Shown piece by piece: positions 35,881-45,633 of a stretch of 64,000 nucleotides of DNA (positions are counted from its first letter, which is position 1; every line of letters begins with the position of its first letter). The stretch comes from Halioxenophilus aromaticivorans (GTDB taxonomy: Bacteria > Pseudomonadota > Gammaproteobacteria > Pseudomonadales > Cellvibrionaceae), in contig NZ_AP031496.1 of assembly GCF_042850945.1 (NCBI RefSeq), forward strand, positions 3,286,001 to 3,350,000. Direction: 5' to 3'. The notes below the pieces were generated by a model. The model saw only the letters and a list, made by a program, of their open reading frames with translations, had not been told where the DNA came from and ran no database searches. The position numbers and the translations under genes were made by a program.

Positions 35881-36633
35881 CTAGCGGCCGGAAGTCACAG
35901 CCTCATTATTGAAGATAATGGACACTGGGGTAGCCCCCACCAAGGAGCGGGGATTTTTATAACCCTGCACAATGAATTCACAGGGACGGTTTTCCGACTC
36001 GGCAAACACTTTAAGCTGAAATGGCAGCTGAGTATCAAAACGGGACTGTTTACCACAGTATTCATTGCCAGGCACCAGCCGCACCCAATCGAGCCCCGCG
36101 GGCGTTGCTACCGACACACCAATCACCTCCGCATAGGGTATTGCCGCCACACCGTTTTCCACGGTCCCTAAGTAGGTGTTAGTGTCTAGATCATACAGCT
36201 CTAGCCGGGCAAAGTTTTCCGGCACCGCAGGTTGAGCCAAACCTGCCTCGCCGGAAAAACTGATGGCGACTGTGTGGCTACCCACCCAGTTCCAAGGTGC
36301 TTTCCAGCCGACGAATTGCAGAGCGCAATCACTGGCTTCAGATAATGGGTGAACCAAAAACTCAAACGGGCCTTTAGCTACCATTATACGCTCAGTACCG
36401 CAATCTGAATTTAACGGCTCCAACCGAATTTTATTGGCTGAAGCATCAGGAATAACTTTAATGAGCAGACTTTCTCTAAACGGAACAGTTTGGTGTTGAG
36501 ATCCAACCCGAGCTAACAACGAGCCGTCATTGGCATCGTAAACTTCAATTTCTACAAACGCTTTCGCTAAACCAGCAACGAACAAGCACAAACATGCAAG
36601 TACAACACGCAACACACACAATTGATGACGCAT
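35881..36633 (-). CDS. Secreted protein with two copies of an unrecognised beta-rich domain
   Basis: The start at 36633 follows a GGGGGAG site at good spacing and opens a Sec signal (VLRVVLACLCLFVAGLAKA). The mature part holds two copies of an about 105-residue domain. Both share E/D-Y-D-x(3)-G/T-x-L-G/A-x-V, a strand VPFRE/IPYAE, a D-W/K-I-R-L-x-P core, two conserved Cys (DCGTERI with DCALQF; YCGKQSR with PCEFIV) and a closing VxISF/SIIF strand. The same domain forms the N-terminus of the next protein upstream (36925-38418): IYDDASGSYLGVVENG, DFDWIRLTPDNYECG. I do not recognise a named family. The gene follows the DUF1996 gene by about 290 bases on the same strand. A carbohydrate- or surface-binding role is possible. 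Confidence 0.7.
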   Translation of the reverse strand: MRHQLCVLRVVLACLCLFVAGLAKAFVEIEVYDANDGSLLARVGSQHQTVPFRESLLIKVIPDASANKIRLEPLNSDCGTERIMVAKGPFEFLVHPLSEASDCALQFVGWKAPWNWVGSHTVAISFSGEAGLAQPAVPENFARLELYDLDTNTYLGTVENGVAAIPYAEVIGVSVATPAGLDWVRLVPGNEYCGKQSRFDTQLPFQLKVFAESENRPCEFIVQGYKNPRSLVGATPVSIIFNNEAVTSGR

Positions 36634-36924
36634 AGGCTCCCCCATGACAATACAGCTTAAATATCAAATAGGCGCTAGTGGAAAATCGTAGAACTTTTTA
36701 GCAGAGAAAATGGCAGCCACAACAGCGAAAAAACCACTTAAGAGATACCGTACTTTCTATGTGGTGAGTATTTTTTTTCTGTTATCTCACCTGAATTCGA
36801 TATTACATTTTGATCGGCTTTATAAAGGGTATTGACTAGAAAAGGAAACGGCCCTAACAATAAATGTGAAGCTTTTAACAATTTAGGCTTCTCAATCATT
36901 GCCAGGGCCAAGTAACCGACCGGT

Positions 36925-38418
36925 CTACATATTCATTGCTTTAAGGGATTTACCGAACGGTGTTTTATCAAACCCTGGAGCTAATTTGTTGAACTGGTAA
37001 ACCTGTTCGCCGTCCTTGCTGTACCAACGATCACTCAGGTTACCGCCAGAGGTATCAAAGCGGCAATCGCGAGCTTCGATAGTACATTTCAGCATTTGCT
37101 TGCTAACAGTGTCGTCCATACCGAACACGTAGTCGGCGTGCAAAGTAGACATGTTAGGCGCGTTGCTCATCATGTCTGAAGCCAAGTAAGGATCGTTACC
37201 AACGGTGGCTTCATCGAACACAAGGATCGCGGCAGGCACTGGGAAGCCGTAGGGATGGCTTGCAGGGCAATCTACACTGTTCTTGTTTGGGCCGCCTGGG
37301 TAAGAAACGTGGGAGTTAACCACCTTAGACAACTGACCAGGCATATCCTTGTAAGACAAGATAGGACGACCGGTGCGTGTGCCATCGTGGGTAGCCACAC
37401 AGGATGGGAAGCTTAGGTCGAGGCGAAGAACACGTCGGCCATCCTTAGTGATACGCTCCGCTTTCAACATCTTCTTAGTGAAGTTTTGAGTAGAGTTGGA
37501 AGCCAACATCTCTAGGCCCTGAGGAACCACTTGCAGGTGGTTAAAGTTAAGCGACTTAGAGCCAAACTTTTTGTAGTAGATGAAAGTTTCATCGGGTACG
37601 GTAACTTCGCCCTTGGTGCTGTATAGAGCTGGAATCCAAAGACCGGCGCGGTAGTTACTGCCACCTTCGCAACTACTGTTACCGGAGAAGGGTAGTGTCT
37701 CAGGCGTGGAGTAAGCGTCAGTGTTCGAGTTACCCCAGAACATGTGCAAATGCGCAGCACCGGACAGGCCAGGATAAATAATTGGATCGTCGTAGGAAAG
37801 GTGGCTCACAACACAGTAGATGCGGTTGCCGTGGGCGGAACGACCAACAACGTTACCCACTTTGTAGTCTCGGCTACCCGAGGTGCCCTGGGTAAAGTCG
37901 ATACGGCCGCTCTTCATGGAGATAACTTTATTACCGCCACCGCCGTTATCGCTTGGATCTGGGTCTGGAGTTGGATCTGGATCAGGGGCTGGAGTGGTAC
38001 CACCACCGCCACCGCCACTATTGCTAGTGCCGTCGAAGCTGACCAAAACCGCCATAGAGTCGACGACTCGGCCTGGGCGTTTCATGGCCTCAATTGTGAA
38101 TTGGCATTGGCTATCTTCGGACCCTGGTGAGATAACCATTTCGACGGGCTCGCCGCGCTGATATTGACGATTGCGGCCACACTCGTAGTTATCTGGCGTG
38201 AGGCGAATCCAGTCAAAATCAATGGTAGACATAATGTTTAGCGATAGATCTTCTGCATACTCAATAGAAGCACTACCGTTTTCGACCACACCCAGGTAAG
38301 AACCTGAAGCGTCATCGTAAATAGATACATCAGCAAAATAGGAAGCGTGTAAAGCACCTGAGCTCAAGCTCGCACCTAACAGAAAAGATCGCAGCACTGT
38401 TTTGGCAGAAAAAGGCAT
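36925..38418 (-). CDS. Secreted DUF1996 protein with an N-terminal accessory beta domain
   Basis: The 497-residue precursor has a signal peptide (cut after SSGALHA). Residues 27-132 are the same beta domain found twice in the neighbouring 35881-36633 product. A Gly/Pro/Asp linker (TPAPDPDPTPDPDPSDNG, residues 142-160) then leads to a DUF1996 domain from about 185 to the end, marked by GLSGAAHLHMFWGNSN, LPFSGNSSCEGG, AGLWIPALYS and NFNHLQVVPQG. DUF1996 is common in secreted fungal proteins and some bacteria; its activity is, to my knowledge, not established. The modular layout resembles extracellular carbohydrate-active enzymes of polysaccharide degraders. The C-terminus has several Cys likely in disulfides. 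Confidence 0.82.
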   Translation of the reverse strand: MPFSAKTVLRSFLLGASLSSGALHASYFADVSIYDDASGSYLGVVENGSASIEYAEDLSLNIMSTIDFDWIRLTPDNYECGRNRQYQRGEPVEMVISPGSEDSQCQFTIEAMKRPGRVVDSMAVLVSFDGTSNSGGGGGGTTPAPDPDPTPDPDPSDNGGGGNKVISMKSGRIDFTQGTSGSRDYKVGNVVGRSAHGNRIYCVVSHLSYDDPIIYPGLSGAAHLHMFWGNSNTDAYSTPETLPFSGNSSCEGGSNYRAGLWIPALYSTKGEVTVPDETFIYYKKFGSKSLNFNHLQVVPQGLEMLASNSTQNFTKKMLKAERITKDGRRVLRLDLSFPSCVATHDGTRTGRPILSYKDMPGQLSKVVNSHVSYPGGPNKNSVDCPASHPYGFPVPAAILVFDEATVGNDPYLASDMMSNAPNMSTLHADYVFGMDDTVSKQMLKCTIEARDCRFDTSGGNLSDRWYSKDGEQVYQFNKLAPGFDKTPFGKSLKAMNM

Positions 38419-39175
38419 TTATCCTCCGAAAACCATGAATCAGTTCACACTTCTATGCAGCACCTTTAAGAGCTGATAAAAGTGTATAAGTAAAAATTAA
38501 AATCGTTAGCGGACTACAGGACTTTTTTTTGTGGGTCGTTGTATCAAGTAGCAGCATCAATTCGCTTAACAAAAAACAGCTTGTTTGATGTTTTATTCAG
38601 AGTAGTAGACCGTTCGAGCTTTCGTCTAGCGAGTGCAGCTCGTTTTTAGCCAACTACGTCACAAATCCCCAACAAAACTTTACGTTACTTAACGGGAGTG
38701 TTTTGTCTGTCTCATTTGTTACAGCGGGCTAATGTTCCGGTGAATTTATGAGACCAGCACAACGTTAAATAAAAAAGTCAAAATTACTAGCGGCCGTTTC
38801 CTTACTTAACTTTAGAAATTGATAACGAAAAATTAACTGCCAAAATGTGTAGGCCCCTAATTACTCAAAACCTAACTTCCGTTGCTTTACCGCGATGTTT
38901 TAGTGATTTTTTTTGATCTGCGGTATTTTTGAGCTGCTCCCAAAGCGAAAGAGTCAAAAAACCAACAAACCAATCAGTCAAAACGTTTTATTAAACGACA
39001 GGAATAGTGTGCCTGAGCGAAACGAAAAAAACTGTGTTAAATGTCACGCGGTTTTTGAGGAACAGCCCGAAAACTGGCAATTTGATTGTCTACCAAGGCA
39101 AGTAAAGTGCAAATGATCAGAGAATGTGAAAAACACAACCTCAAAACATGAAGCAGGTCGCATTTTGAAGAAATT
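38419..39175. other. Intergenic stretch without a convincing gene
   Basis: About 760 bases. An open frame at 38913-39116 (plus) contains a CVKC-like pair but lacks a ribosome site and is not accepted. The promoter of the DUF1996 gene should lie near 38440-38560. Confidence 0.5.
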
Positions 39176-39210
39176 AAAATCCCTCGCCTCAGGTCGCTGC
39201 GACGAGGGAT
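39176..39210 (-). terminator. Terminator of the prfB-lysS operon
   Basis: Stem ATCCCTCG/CGAGGGAT (39179-39186 with 39203-39210) followed on the minus strand by four U, 13 bases past the lysS stop. Confidence 0.75.
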
Positions 39211-39222
39211 AAATTTAGCAAA

Positions 39223-40740
39223 TTAAGCTTGTTGCGGGCGCATGGCAGGGAACAAAATCACATCGCGGATGGAGGGTGAGTCGGTAAACAACATCACCAA
39301 GCGATCAATACCAATGCCCTCACCGGCGGTGGGGGGCAAACCGTACTCCAACGCAGTTACATAATCACCGTCATAGTGCATGGCTTCGTCGTCGCCGGCG
39401 TCCTTCTCCGCTACCTGGGCCTGAAAGCGCTCGGCTTGATCCTCGGCATCGTTAAGCTCTGAGAAGCCGTTAGCGATTTCTCGCCCACCGACAAAAAACT
39501 CAAATCGATCGGTAACAAAAGGGTTGGCGTCGTTGCGCCGCGCCAACGGCGAAACCTCCGCTGGGTAGGCAGTGATAAACGTAGGCTCGTCCAGGCGGTG
39601 CTCTACGGTTTTTTCAAATATTTCTATTTGTAGCTTGCCCAATCCCCAGCTGGGTTTTACCGGAATGCGAAGTTGTTCACAAAGCGCAAGGGCTCCATCG
39701 ACGTTATCAATATTGCTCGCGCCCAGCTCTGGATTAAACTGCAAAATAGAATCAAACACGCTTAGGCGATGGAAAGGCTTGGATAAATCGTAGACTTTCT
39801 CAGATTCAATATCGCCCTCTGCATTTTTAGTGGTACTGCGCAATTCCATAGTTCCCAACACAGTTTTTGCTAGCTGCCGCAACATATCTTCGGTGAGGTC
39901 CATCAAATCGTTGTAGTCGGCATAGGCCTGGTAGAATTCAAGCATAGTGAATTCCGGATTATGCCGAGTAGAAAGCCCCTCGTTACGGAAATTGCGGTTG
40001 ATCTCAAAGACTCGGTCAAAGCCCCCCACCACAAGCCGCTTTAGGTACAATTCCGGCGCAATGCGCAGGTACATGTCCATGTCGAGGGCGTTATGGTGCG
40101 TTACAAACGGCCGAGCAGAAGCGCCACCGGGAATGGACTGCAGCATGGGCGTTTCCACTTCCAGAAACTCTTTGTCACTGAGATAACCGCGAATAAAATT
40201 GATAATTTGCGAACGCTTTTTAAACGCATCGCGCACTTCTGGGTTGGCAATAAGGTCAACGTAGCGCTGACGATAGCGCATTTCCTGGTCAGACAAACCG
40301 TGGAATTTGTCCGGCAGCGGGCGCAGTGATTTGGTCAGCAACTGATAGCTTTCCATATTTACGTACAAATCGCCTTTGCCCGATTTGTGCAGCGCGCCAC
40401 TAACACCGATGATATCGCCCAAATCGATACTCTTGGCAAACGGACGAGCTTCTTTGGTAATGTATAGCTGAATTTGACCACTAACATCCTGCAGCACCAT
40501 AAACGCACCACGCGAGCGAATCACCCGCCCAGCAACACTTACCTGGTTACCGGCCTCTTCCAAGGCTTCTTTGCTCTGCTCGCCGTATTGGCTCTGCAAT
40601 TGCGCGGCTTTATTGGCAGGTCTAAAATCGTTAGGGAAAGCCACCTCACCGGAATCGCGGATCTGTTTTAACTTAGCGCGACGCTCAGCAACCAATTTAT
40701 TGTCATCGGAAGGTGCGGGGGTGTTTGTGGAGTCGCTCAT
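39223..40740 (-). CDS. lysS: Lysine-tRNA ligase, class II
   Basis: Class II synthetase charging tRNA-Lys. The 505-residue protein has an N-terminal OB-fold anticodon-binding domain (SVAGRVIRSRGAFMVLQDVSG) and the three class II motifs: motif 1 around FLEVETPMLQSIPGG, motif 2 FRNEGLSTRHNPEFTMLEFY, and motif 3 GIGIDRLVMLFTD. Start and length match bacterial LysS. It follows prfB by 61 bases, the conserved gammaproteobacterial prfB-lysS operon. Confidence 0.96.
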   Translation of the reverse strand: MSDSTNTPAPSDDNKLVAERRAKLKQIRDSGEVAFPNDFRPANKAAQLQSQYGEQSKEALEEAGNQVSVAGRVIRSRGAFMVLQDVSGQIQLYITKEARPFAKSIDLGDIIGVSGALHKSGKGDLYVNMESYQLLTKSLRPLPDKFHGLSDQEMRYRQRYVDLIANPEVRDAFKKRSQIINFIRGYLSDKEFLEVETPMLQSIPGGASARPFVTHHNALDMDMYLRIAPELYLKRLVVGGFDRVFEINRNFRNEGLSTRHNPEFTMLEFYQAYADYNDLMDLTEDMLRQLAKTVLGTMELRSTTKNAEGDIESEKVYDLSKPFHRLSVFDSILQFNPELGASNIDNVDGALALCEQLRIPVKPSWGLGKLQIEIFEKTVEHRLDEPTFITAYPAEVSPLARRNDANPFVTDRFEFFVGGREIANGFSELNDAEDQAERFQAQVAEKDAGDDEAMHYDGDYVTALEYGLPPTAGEGIGIDRLVMLFTDSPSIRDVILFPAMRPQQA

Positions 40741-40801
40741 AAGGGTTCCAATAGCTAAACGTTTGGGTGAAAAATTACATTACAGATATGACAAAACCGG
40801 G

Positions 40802-41897
40802 CTAGAGCCCGGCTTTTAGACTGGCCTCGATAAACTGGTCGAGGTCACCATCCAGCACTGCCTGGCAGTTGCTGGTTTGAACGCTGGTACGCAGGTCTTT
40901 GATGCGGCTGTCATCCAGTACGTAGGAGCGGATTTGGCTGCCCCAGCCGATGTCTGACTTGCTGTCTTCCAGGGCTTGCTTCTCGGCACTGCGCTTTTGA
41001 ATCTCTTGCTCGTAGATGCGAGCACGCAACATTTTCCAAGCTCGGTCCCGGTTTTGATGCTGGGAGCGCTCACTCTGACAGGACACCACAATACCACTGG
41101 GATTGTGCGTTAAACGCACAGCAGAATCGGTTTTGTTGACGTGCTGGCCACCGGCACCGGACGCACGGTAGGTATCCTCGCGCACATCGGCCTTGTTGAT
41201 TTCAATCTCGATGTTGTCGTCGATTTCCGGCGACACAAATACCGAACTGAACGAGGTGTGCCGGCGATTACCGGAGTCGAACGGGCTTTTGCGTACCAAG
41301 CGGTGCACGCCGGTCTCTGTGCGCAGCCAACCAAAGGCGTATTCACCCTCGAATCGAATGGTGGCGCTCTTAACTCCGGCCACTTCACCCGCGGAGCATT
41401 CCTCTAGGGTGGTTTTAAAACCCTTGGCCTCCCCCCAGCGCAGATACATACGCAAGAGCATTTCCGCCCAATCCTGCGCTTCGGTGCCGCCGGAGCCCGA
41501 CTGAATGTCCAAAAACGCGTTGTTTTCATCCATTTCGCCGGAGAACATGCGACGAAACTCCAGCTTGGCCAACTGCTGCTCCAAGCCGTCAATCTCGGAC
41601 TGCACCTCGGGCAACAACTCTTCGTCGTTCTCTTCCACCGCCATGGCTAACAGCTCTTGGCCGTCAGCAACGCCCTGGTCGAGGTTATCGATGGTAGCAA
41701 CCACCGCTTCTAGAGAAGAGCGCTCGCGGCCGAGCTCCTGGGCTCGATCTTGGTCGTTCCAAACACCCGGTTCGGCCAGTTCCGCTTCTACCTCAGTTAG
41801 CCGTTCTTGCTTCTCGGCATAGTCAAAGATACCCCCTAAGCACATCGGTACGGCTTTGCAGGTCTTTCAGGGCGTTTTGGTAAGGTGCAATTTCCAT
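40802..41897 (-). CDS. prfB: Peptide chain release factor 2 (programmed +1 frameshift)
   Basis: RF2 recognises UGA and UAA and triggers peptide release. Translation starts at the ATG at 41897 (MEIAPYQNALKDLQSRTDVL), reaches RGYL, then meets in-frame UGA at 41825-41823. A +1 shift at CUU-UGA-C continues with DYAEKQERLTEVEAE, giving about 364 residues, the normal RF2 length. SPF anticodon-like motif: KSPFDSGNRRH; catalytic GGQ: SGAGGQHVNKTDSAV. The internal Shine-Dalgarno AGGGGG lies three bases before the CUU. The frameshift makes RF2 regulate its own level. Ordinary ORF callers would start this gene too late. Confidence 0.95.
41823..41837 (-). promoter_or_regulatory. Programmed +1 frameshift site of prfB
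   Basis: Minus strand AGGGGGTATCTTTGA: internal Shine-Dalgarno AGGGGG, TAT, slip codon CTT and stop TGA followed by C, identical in layout to the classical RF2 recoding signal. Confidence 0.95.
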
Positions 41898-42010
41898 TTA
41901 GAGATTGTCTCAGGCATAGCGCGGGCACAACCCGCCATCAAAAAAGGAGCGGATTGTACCCTAGCTGCCCGGGGTTGGGGTACCCTTTAGCGCCCGTAAA
42001 CCGGGCTAAT

Positions 42011-42916
42011 CTAATGCAAACCGGCTTGTTGCAACGCTGTGGAGATCAAATAGGGCAAGGTAACCAGAGAAAGTAGGGTTGAAAGGACCACGGTGCCGGC
42101 CACCCTGCCCGGCTGTTCAGTGTATTTGAGTGCCAACAGATAGTTAGACACCGCCGCCGGCATAGCTGATTGAATAATCACCACCCCTCGCACAACACCT
42201 TCCAAATCCAACAATTCCGCCACGGCCAGCCCGGCCAACACACCACCGGCCACCCGCATCACAGACAACAAAATACTGTCGCGGATCTCACCCAGACCCA
42301 ACTTGCCCAGGGAATAGCCCAAAGTGATCAGCATCAACGGGATGGTCAGCCCGGCCAGCAAATCGACGCTGTTTTGCAACCATTGAGGTAAGTGAATACC
42401 CTGCCACAACATCAACATGCCGATCAAAGCGCTGTAGACCAGGGGTTGCCGCAACACCTCAAACCGGGAGTGAGCACTTTCTTTGCCCCAAGTGACCAAA
42501 CCAATACCAAAGGTGAAATTGATGATCACAAACACCAGAAAATAGCTTAGACCTAGGGCCAAGCCGGGTTCTCCAAAGGCAAACAAACACAGAGGCAAGC
42601 CCATATTGCCATTATTACCGAACAACAGCGGCGGCAAGGAATTAGCAAAGGTTTGTTTGGTAGCCCATAAAATAATGGCCATTACCGCTAATACCAGGGC
42701 AAAAACGCCCAGCGCGGCACTGCCCACGGCCAGTAACGATTTTGCATCAACGTCAGCTTTGCCTAACACGCTGATAATTAAACAGGGAGCGCCAATATTC
42801 ATCACAATGCGGGTGATAAAATCGGAGGGATAAGGATGGTTCAGCCGAAACCAGCCAAAGCCTATTCCCACGCACACAAAGATCGGGGCTACCGCCGTTA
42901 AAATGGCTGTAAACAT
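42011..42916 (-). CDS. AEC-family (auxin efflux carrier-like) transporter
   Basis: Ten-helix membrane transporter of the AEC family (bacterial members carry malate, other organic acids or unknown substrates). The ATG at 42916 (MFTAILTAVAPIFVCVGIGF) gives 301 residues and starts directly with the first helix as in homologues; the open frame extends 71 codons further upstream without a hydrophobic or conserved sequence, so I chose the internal start. Family marks: GNNGNMGLPLCLFAFG, and the symmetrical C-terminal half with QSAMPAAVSNYLLALKY. It is downstream of an isochorismatase-like hydrolase and hydantoinase genes on the same strand and may import or export their substrate; this is inference. 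Confidence 0.85.
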   Translation of the reverse strand: MFTAILTAVAPIFVCVGIGFGWFRLNHPYPSDFITRIVMNIGAPCLIISVLGKADVDAKSLLAVGSAALGVFALVLAVMAIILWATKQTFANSLPPLLFGNNGNMGLPLCLFAFGEPGLALGLSYFLVFVIINFTFGIGLVTWGKESAHSRFEVLRQPLVYSALIGMLMLWQGIHLPQWLQNSVDLLAGLTIPLMLITLGYSLGKLGLGEIRDSILLSVMRVAGGVLAGLAVAELLDLEGVVRGVVIIQSAMPAAVSNYLLALKYTEQPGRVAGTVVLSTLLSLVTLPYLISTALQQAGLH

Positions 42917-43137
42917 GTGAAATCCAAGCAGACAAAACAGAAACGGTTGGCCCATTTCAACGAACCAACCAATAAAACGAGTTTCCGCTAAAACAGCTTC
43001 CTTGCCCTTTTGCGGATGGGAAATAAAACAACGCGATTTTTTCACGCGAATTCGACCGCTTACGAGATCGAATTCGTTATGCGTTGATGTAGCACAACGC
43101 TGTACTACATAGTCGCCCGGCAAGTTCACGTCGCGGG

Positions 43138-43740
43138 CTAAACCTCGATGCCATTAAGCTCGTCGATAACTTCTGCCAAAGGTTTTACCGACGCAATTTT
43201 TAACTGCATATCTCGCAAATTAGAGGCGTGAGCCTCCGCGTCTCGATCACCCACGGCTTCACGCGGAACGATCACGGGGTATTCGTGCTGCATGCCGTCT
43301 AGCACCGTAGCACGCACACAACCACTGGTGCTGAGGCCAGTAACCACCAATGAATCCGCGCCCACCGCGCGCAGTTGCTGCGCTAACGCGGTGCCAAAAA
43401 AGGCACTGGGCCAAAGCTTTTCCACTACCACCTCCCCGGGCTGTGGCTCCAACCTGGGGTCGATGTCCACCCAAGGGGAATCCACCGCGAGATCACTCAC
43501 GCAGGGGATTTTTTCACGGAAGACACGCGCCTCGCTGGCATCTCGGTAAACCACTGTGGTGTAGAAAATAGGAAAATTACGCTCACGGAATACTTTTAAC
43601 AGCGCAATATTGGCCTCTACCACAGAGTCCGCATTGGAACCTAAAGAGCATTCGGGGTTGGTAAACCCAGGGGTGATATCCACCACAATAATGGCCGGTT
43701 TTTTCCCCAGTGATAAATCAGTTGAATCAAGCGTTGCCAT
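43138..43740 (-). CDS. Isochorismatase-like cysteine hydrolase (carbamoylsarcosine amidase type)
   Basis: A 200-residue alpha/beta hydrolase with the catalytic triad of the family: Asp21 in IIVVDITPGF, Lys108 near VVEKLWPSAFFGT, and Cys141 in GLSTSGCVRATVLDGMQHEY with the cis-peptide before it. The closest functional match I can argue is N-carbamoylsarcosine amidohydrolase, because hydantoinase B and a broken hydantoinase A lie upstream in the same orientation (18 bases between this start and the hyuB stop). The cluster would suit degradation of creatinine-, hydantoin- or oxoproline-like amides. Substrate is not shown by sequence. Confidence 0.85.
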   Translation of the reverse strand: MATLDSTDLSLGKKPAIIVVDITPGFTNPECSLGSNADSVVEANIALLKVFRERNFPIFYTTVVYRDASEARVFREKIPCVSDLAVDSPWVDIDPRLEPQPGEVVVEKLWPSAFFGTALAQQLRAVGADSLVVTGLSTSGCVRATVLDGMQHEYPVIVPREAVGDRDAEAHASNLRDMQLKIASVKPLAEVIDELNGIEV

Positions 43741-43758
43741 ACAGTTCTCCAGGTTGGG

Positions 43759-45633
43759 TTACATTTGCGCTTTTAAAAAGGTGGGGGTTTCTGGGGCAGC
43801 CAAGTGTGTCTGCTCTAGGCAGCACGCTTTCAATTCCTCGACGCTGCCACCAAAATTAAAGAGCGGAGTTTGCTCCGGACGCACAGCCGCCATTTCATCG
43901 CGCAGCGCATTAGTGGCAGCGGCATCCAGTTCACCGGCATCACTTAGCACCACGCCGTAACGGCGAGCCCCATCGATGGTCACCAAACCTCGTTCAACGT
44001 CCTGGCGTACTAGCTCGGCGTCTCTGGCCAACGGGTCTCCCCAACCAGCACCACCCCAGGTGTTGAAATACAACAAGTCTCCGGCTTTAACTTTAATGCC
44101 CTCTTTTTTGGCCGGCAGCCAATGTTCAGTGCCATCTGCAGTGACTAATTTTTTGGTAGAGCGCATACCCGGGTCACCACCCAATACACCCCAAGGATGG
44201 GTTAACCAGCGATCGTCATGTACAGCGATTTCGCCGTCGCTCAAAAAGCGGTAGGCCACACTCAAGCCGTTACCACCGCGATGCAAACCGGCGCCACCGG
44301 AATCTGGAATGGTTTCGTAGCGTTCAATACGCACCGGAAAATACGATTCAATAAACTCGTTAGGAACATTGGTGAAGCCAGGCCACAGCGAGTGGCCATC
44401 GGGGCCGTCCCCCACCGGGCGGCCAGGAATGCCACCAAAACCAATTTGGTACAGCTGGAACCATTCGCCTTTGTCGTCGTAGCCTGAATAAAACATGTGG
44501 GGCGAATCGGAGAAACCTGCCGCGTTGAGCAGCTGCTCCGGTGCCCCCATTCCTAATAACGCCCCCAGCACGTCAAAAATACGACCCAGCGCATGGGTAC
44601 GACCGGAAAGAGCGGCGGGATAATTGGGTTTTAACAAAGTGCCTTGGGGGATACGAACGTCGACCAAATCGTAGAAGCCATCGTTAAATACGATTTGCGG
44701 GTCTACCACGTTGATGGTGAAGGAGCCGAAAAACATTTTAAACATGTCTTCATTGAGGTAAAAATTCACCGAGCTTTGTGCTTGAGGGTCGGTGCCGTCA
44801 AAATCGAAAATCACCCTATTACCTTCGCGCCACATTTTACAAGCAATTTTATAAGGCCCCATACCTACGCCGTCGTCGCAAAGGTAATCAACAAACTCAC
44901 GCGGCTCTTCCGGAATGAAATTGCAAATAATATGTTCCATGGCCAAATAGTTGCGCTCGAGCATTACGGCCATGGTGGAAAACAACACATCGTCACCAAA
45001 GCGCTCGGCGATTTCCACACAGCGTTTAGACGCCGTATTACAGGCGGCCACCAGGGCGTTTAAATCGAATTTATTCCACTGTGGCGTACGCACGTTGTGC
45101 AAAATTAAATTTAGTAAGTCCTCTTGCAGCACGCCTTTTTTGTACAATTTCGTGGGCGGGATTCGCACCCCTTCCTGGAAGATCGAAGTCGCCTCAATGG
45201 GCATGGAGCCTGGCACCATACCGCCGTTGTCCGACATATGACCAAACATCGCCGTCCACGCGAGATGGCGACCATCCTTGAACACCGGCACTAACACCAA
45301 CCAATCGGGCAAGTGAGAAACTGCGGCATTACACATGTAAGGGTCATTGGTGAGGATGACATCTCCCTCCTCGATTTCGGCATCGTAGGCCTGTAAAAAT
45401 GGCCCAATAAACGAACCGAATTGACCAACCACCATTTTGCCATCGCGGGTAGCAATCATAGGAAAACAATCGCCCTGCTCCCGAATGCCCGGTGACATGG
45501 CCGTGCGAAACAGCACCGCGTCCATTTCTTCGCGGGCATTTTTCAGGGAGTTTTCAATTAAATCTACCGTGACACCCTGAACATCAATACGCTCAAAGGG
45601 TGTGCTATTGGTTTCGATAATATTCGCGCTCAT
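43759..45633 (-). CDS. hyuB: Hydantoinase B/oxoprolinase family protein
   Basis: Subunit B of the ATP-dependent N-methylhydantoinase/acetone carboxylase/oxoprolinase family. The 624-residue protein has ENSLKNAREEMDAVLFRTAMSPGIREQGDCF at the start and NDPYMCNAAVSHLPDWLVLVPVF, FDFDGTDPQAQSSVN, GGAGLHRGGNGLSVAYRF and NTWGGAGWGDPLARD, all family marks. Subunits A and B act together; the upstream hyuA is split by an IS, so this subunit is probably orphaned. Only four bases separate the two genes. Expression may also suffer from polarity of the IS insertion. Confidence 0.92.
   Translation of the reverse strand: MSANIIETNSTPFERIDVQGVTVDLIENSLKNAREEMDAVLFRTAMSPGIREQGDCFPMIATRDGKMVVGQFGSFIGPFLQAYDAEIEEGDVILTNDPYMCNAAVSHLPDWLVLVPVFKDGRHLAWTAMFGHMSDNGGMVPGSMPIEATSIFQEGVRIPPTKLYKKGVLQEDLLNLILHNVRTPQWNKFDLNALVAACNTASKRCVEIAERFGDDVLFSTMAVMLERNYLAMEHIICNFIPEEPREFVDYLCDDGVGMGPYKIACKMWREGNRVIFDFDGTDPQAQSSVNFYLNEDMFKMFFGSFTINVVDPQIVFNDGFYDLVDVRIPQGTLLKPNYPAALSGRTHALGRIFDVLGALLGMGAPEQLLNAAGFSDSPHMFYSGYDDKGEWFQLYQIGFGGIPGRPVGDGPDGHSLWPGFTNVPNEFIESYFPVRIERYETIPDSGGAGLHRGGNGLSVAYRFLSDGEIAVHDDRWLTHPWGVLGGDPGMRSTKKLVTADGTEHWLPAKKEGIKVKAGDLLYFNTWGGAGWGDPLARDAELVRQDVERGLVTIDGARRYGVVLSDAGELDAAATNALRDEMAAVRPEQTPLFNFGGSVEELKACCLEQTHLAAPETPTFLKAQM

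Noticed and set aside
38913..39116. 67-codon frame with CVKC pair suggesting a zinc ribbon
   Set aside because: No ribosome site; low complexity around it and no family resemblance.
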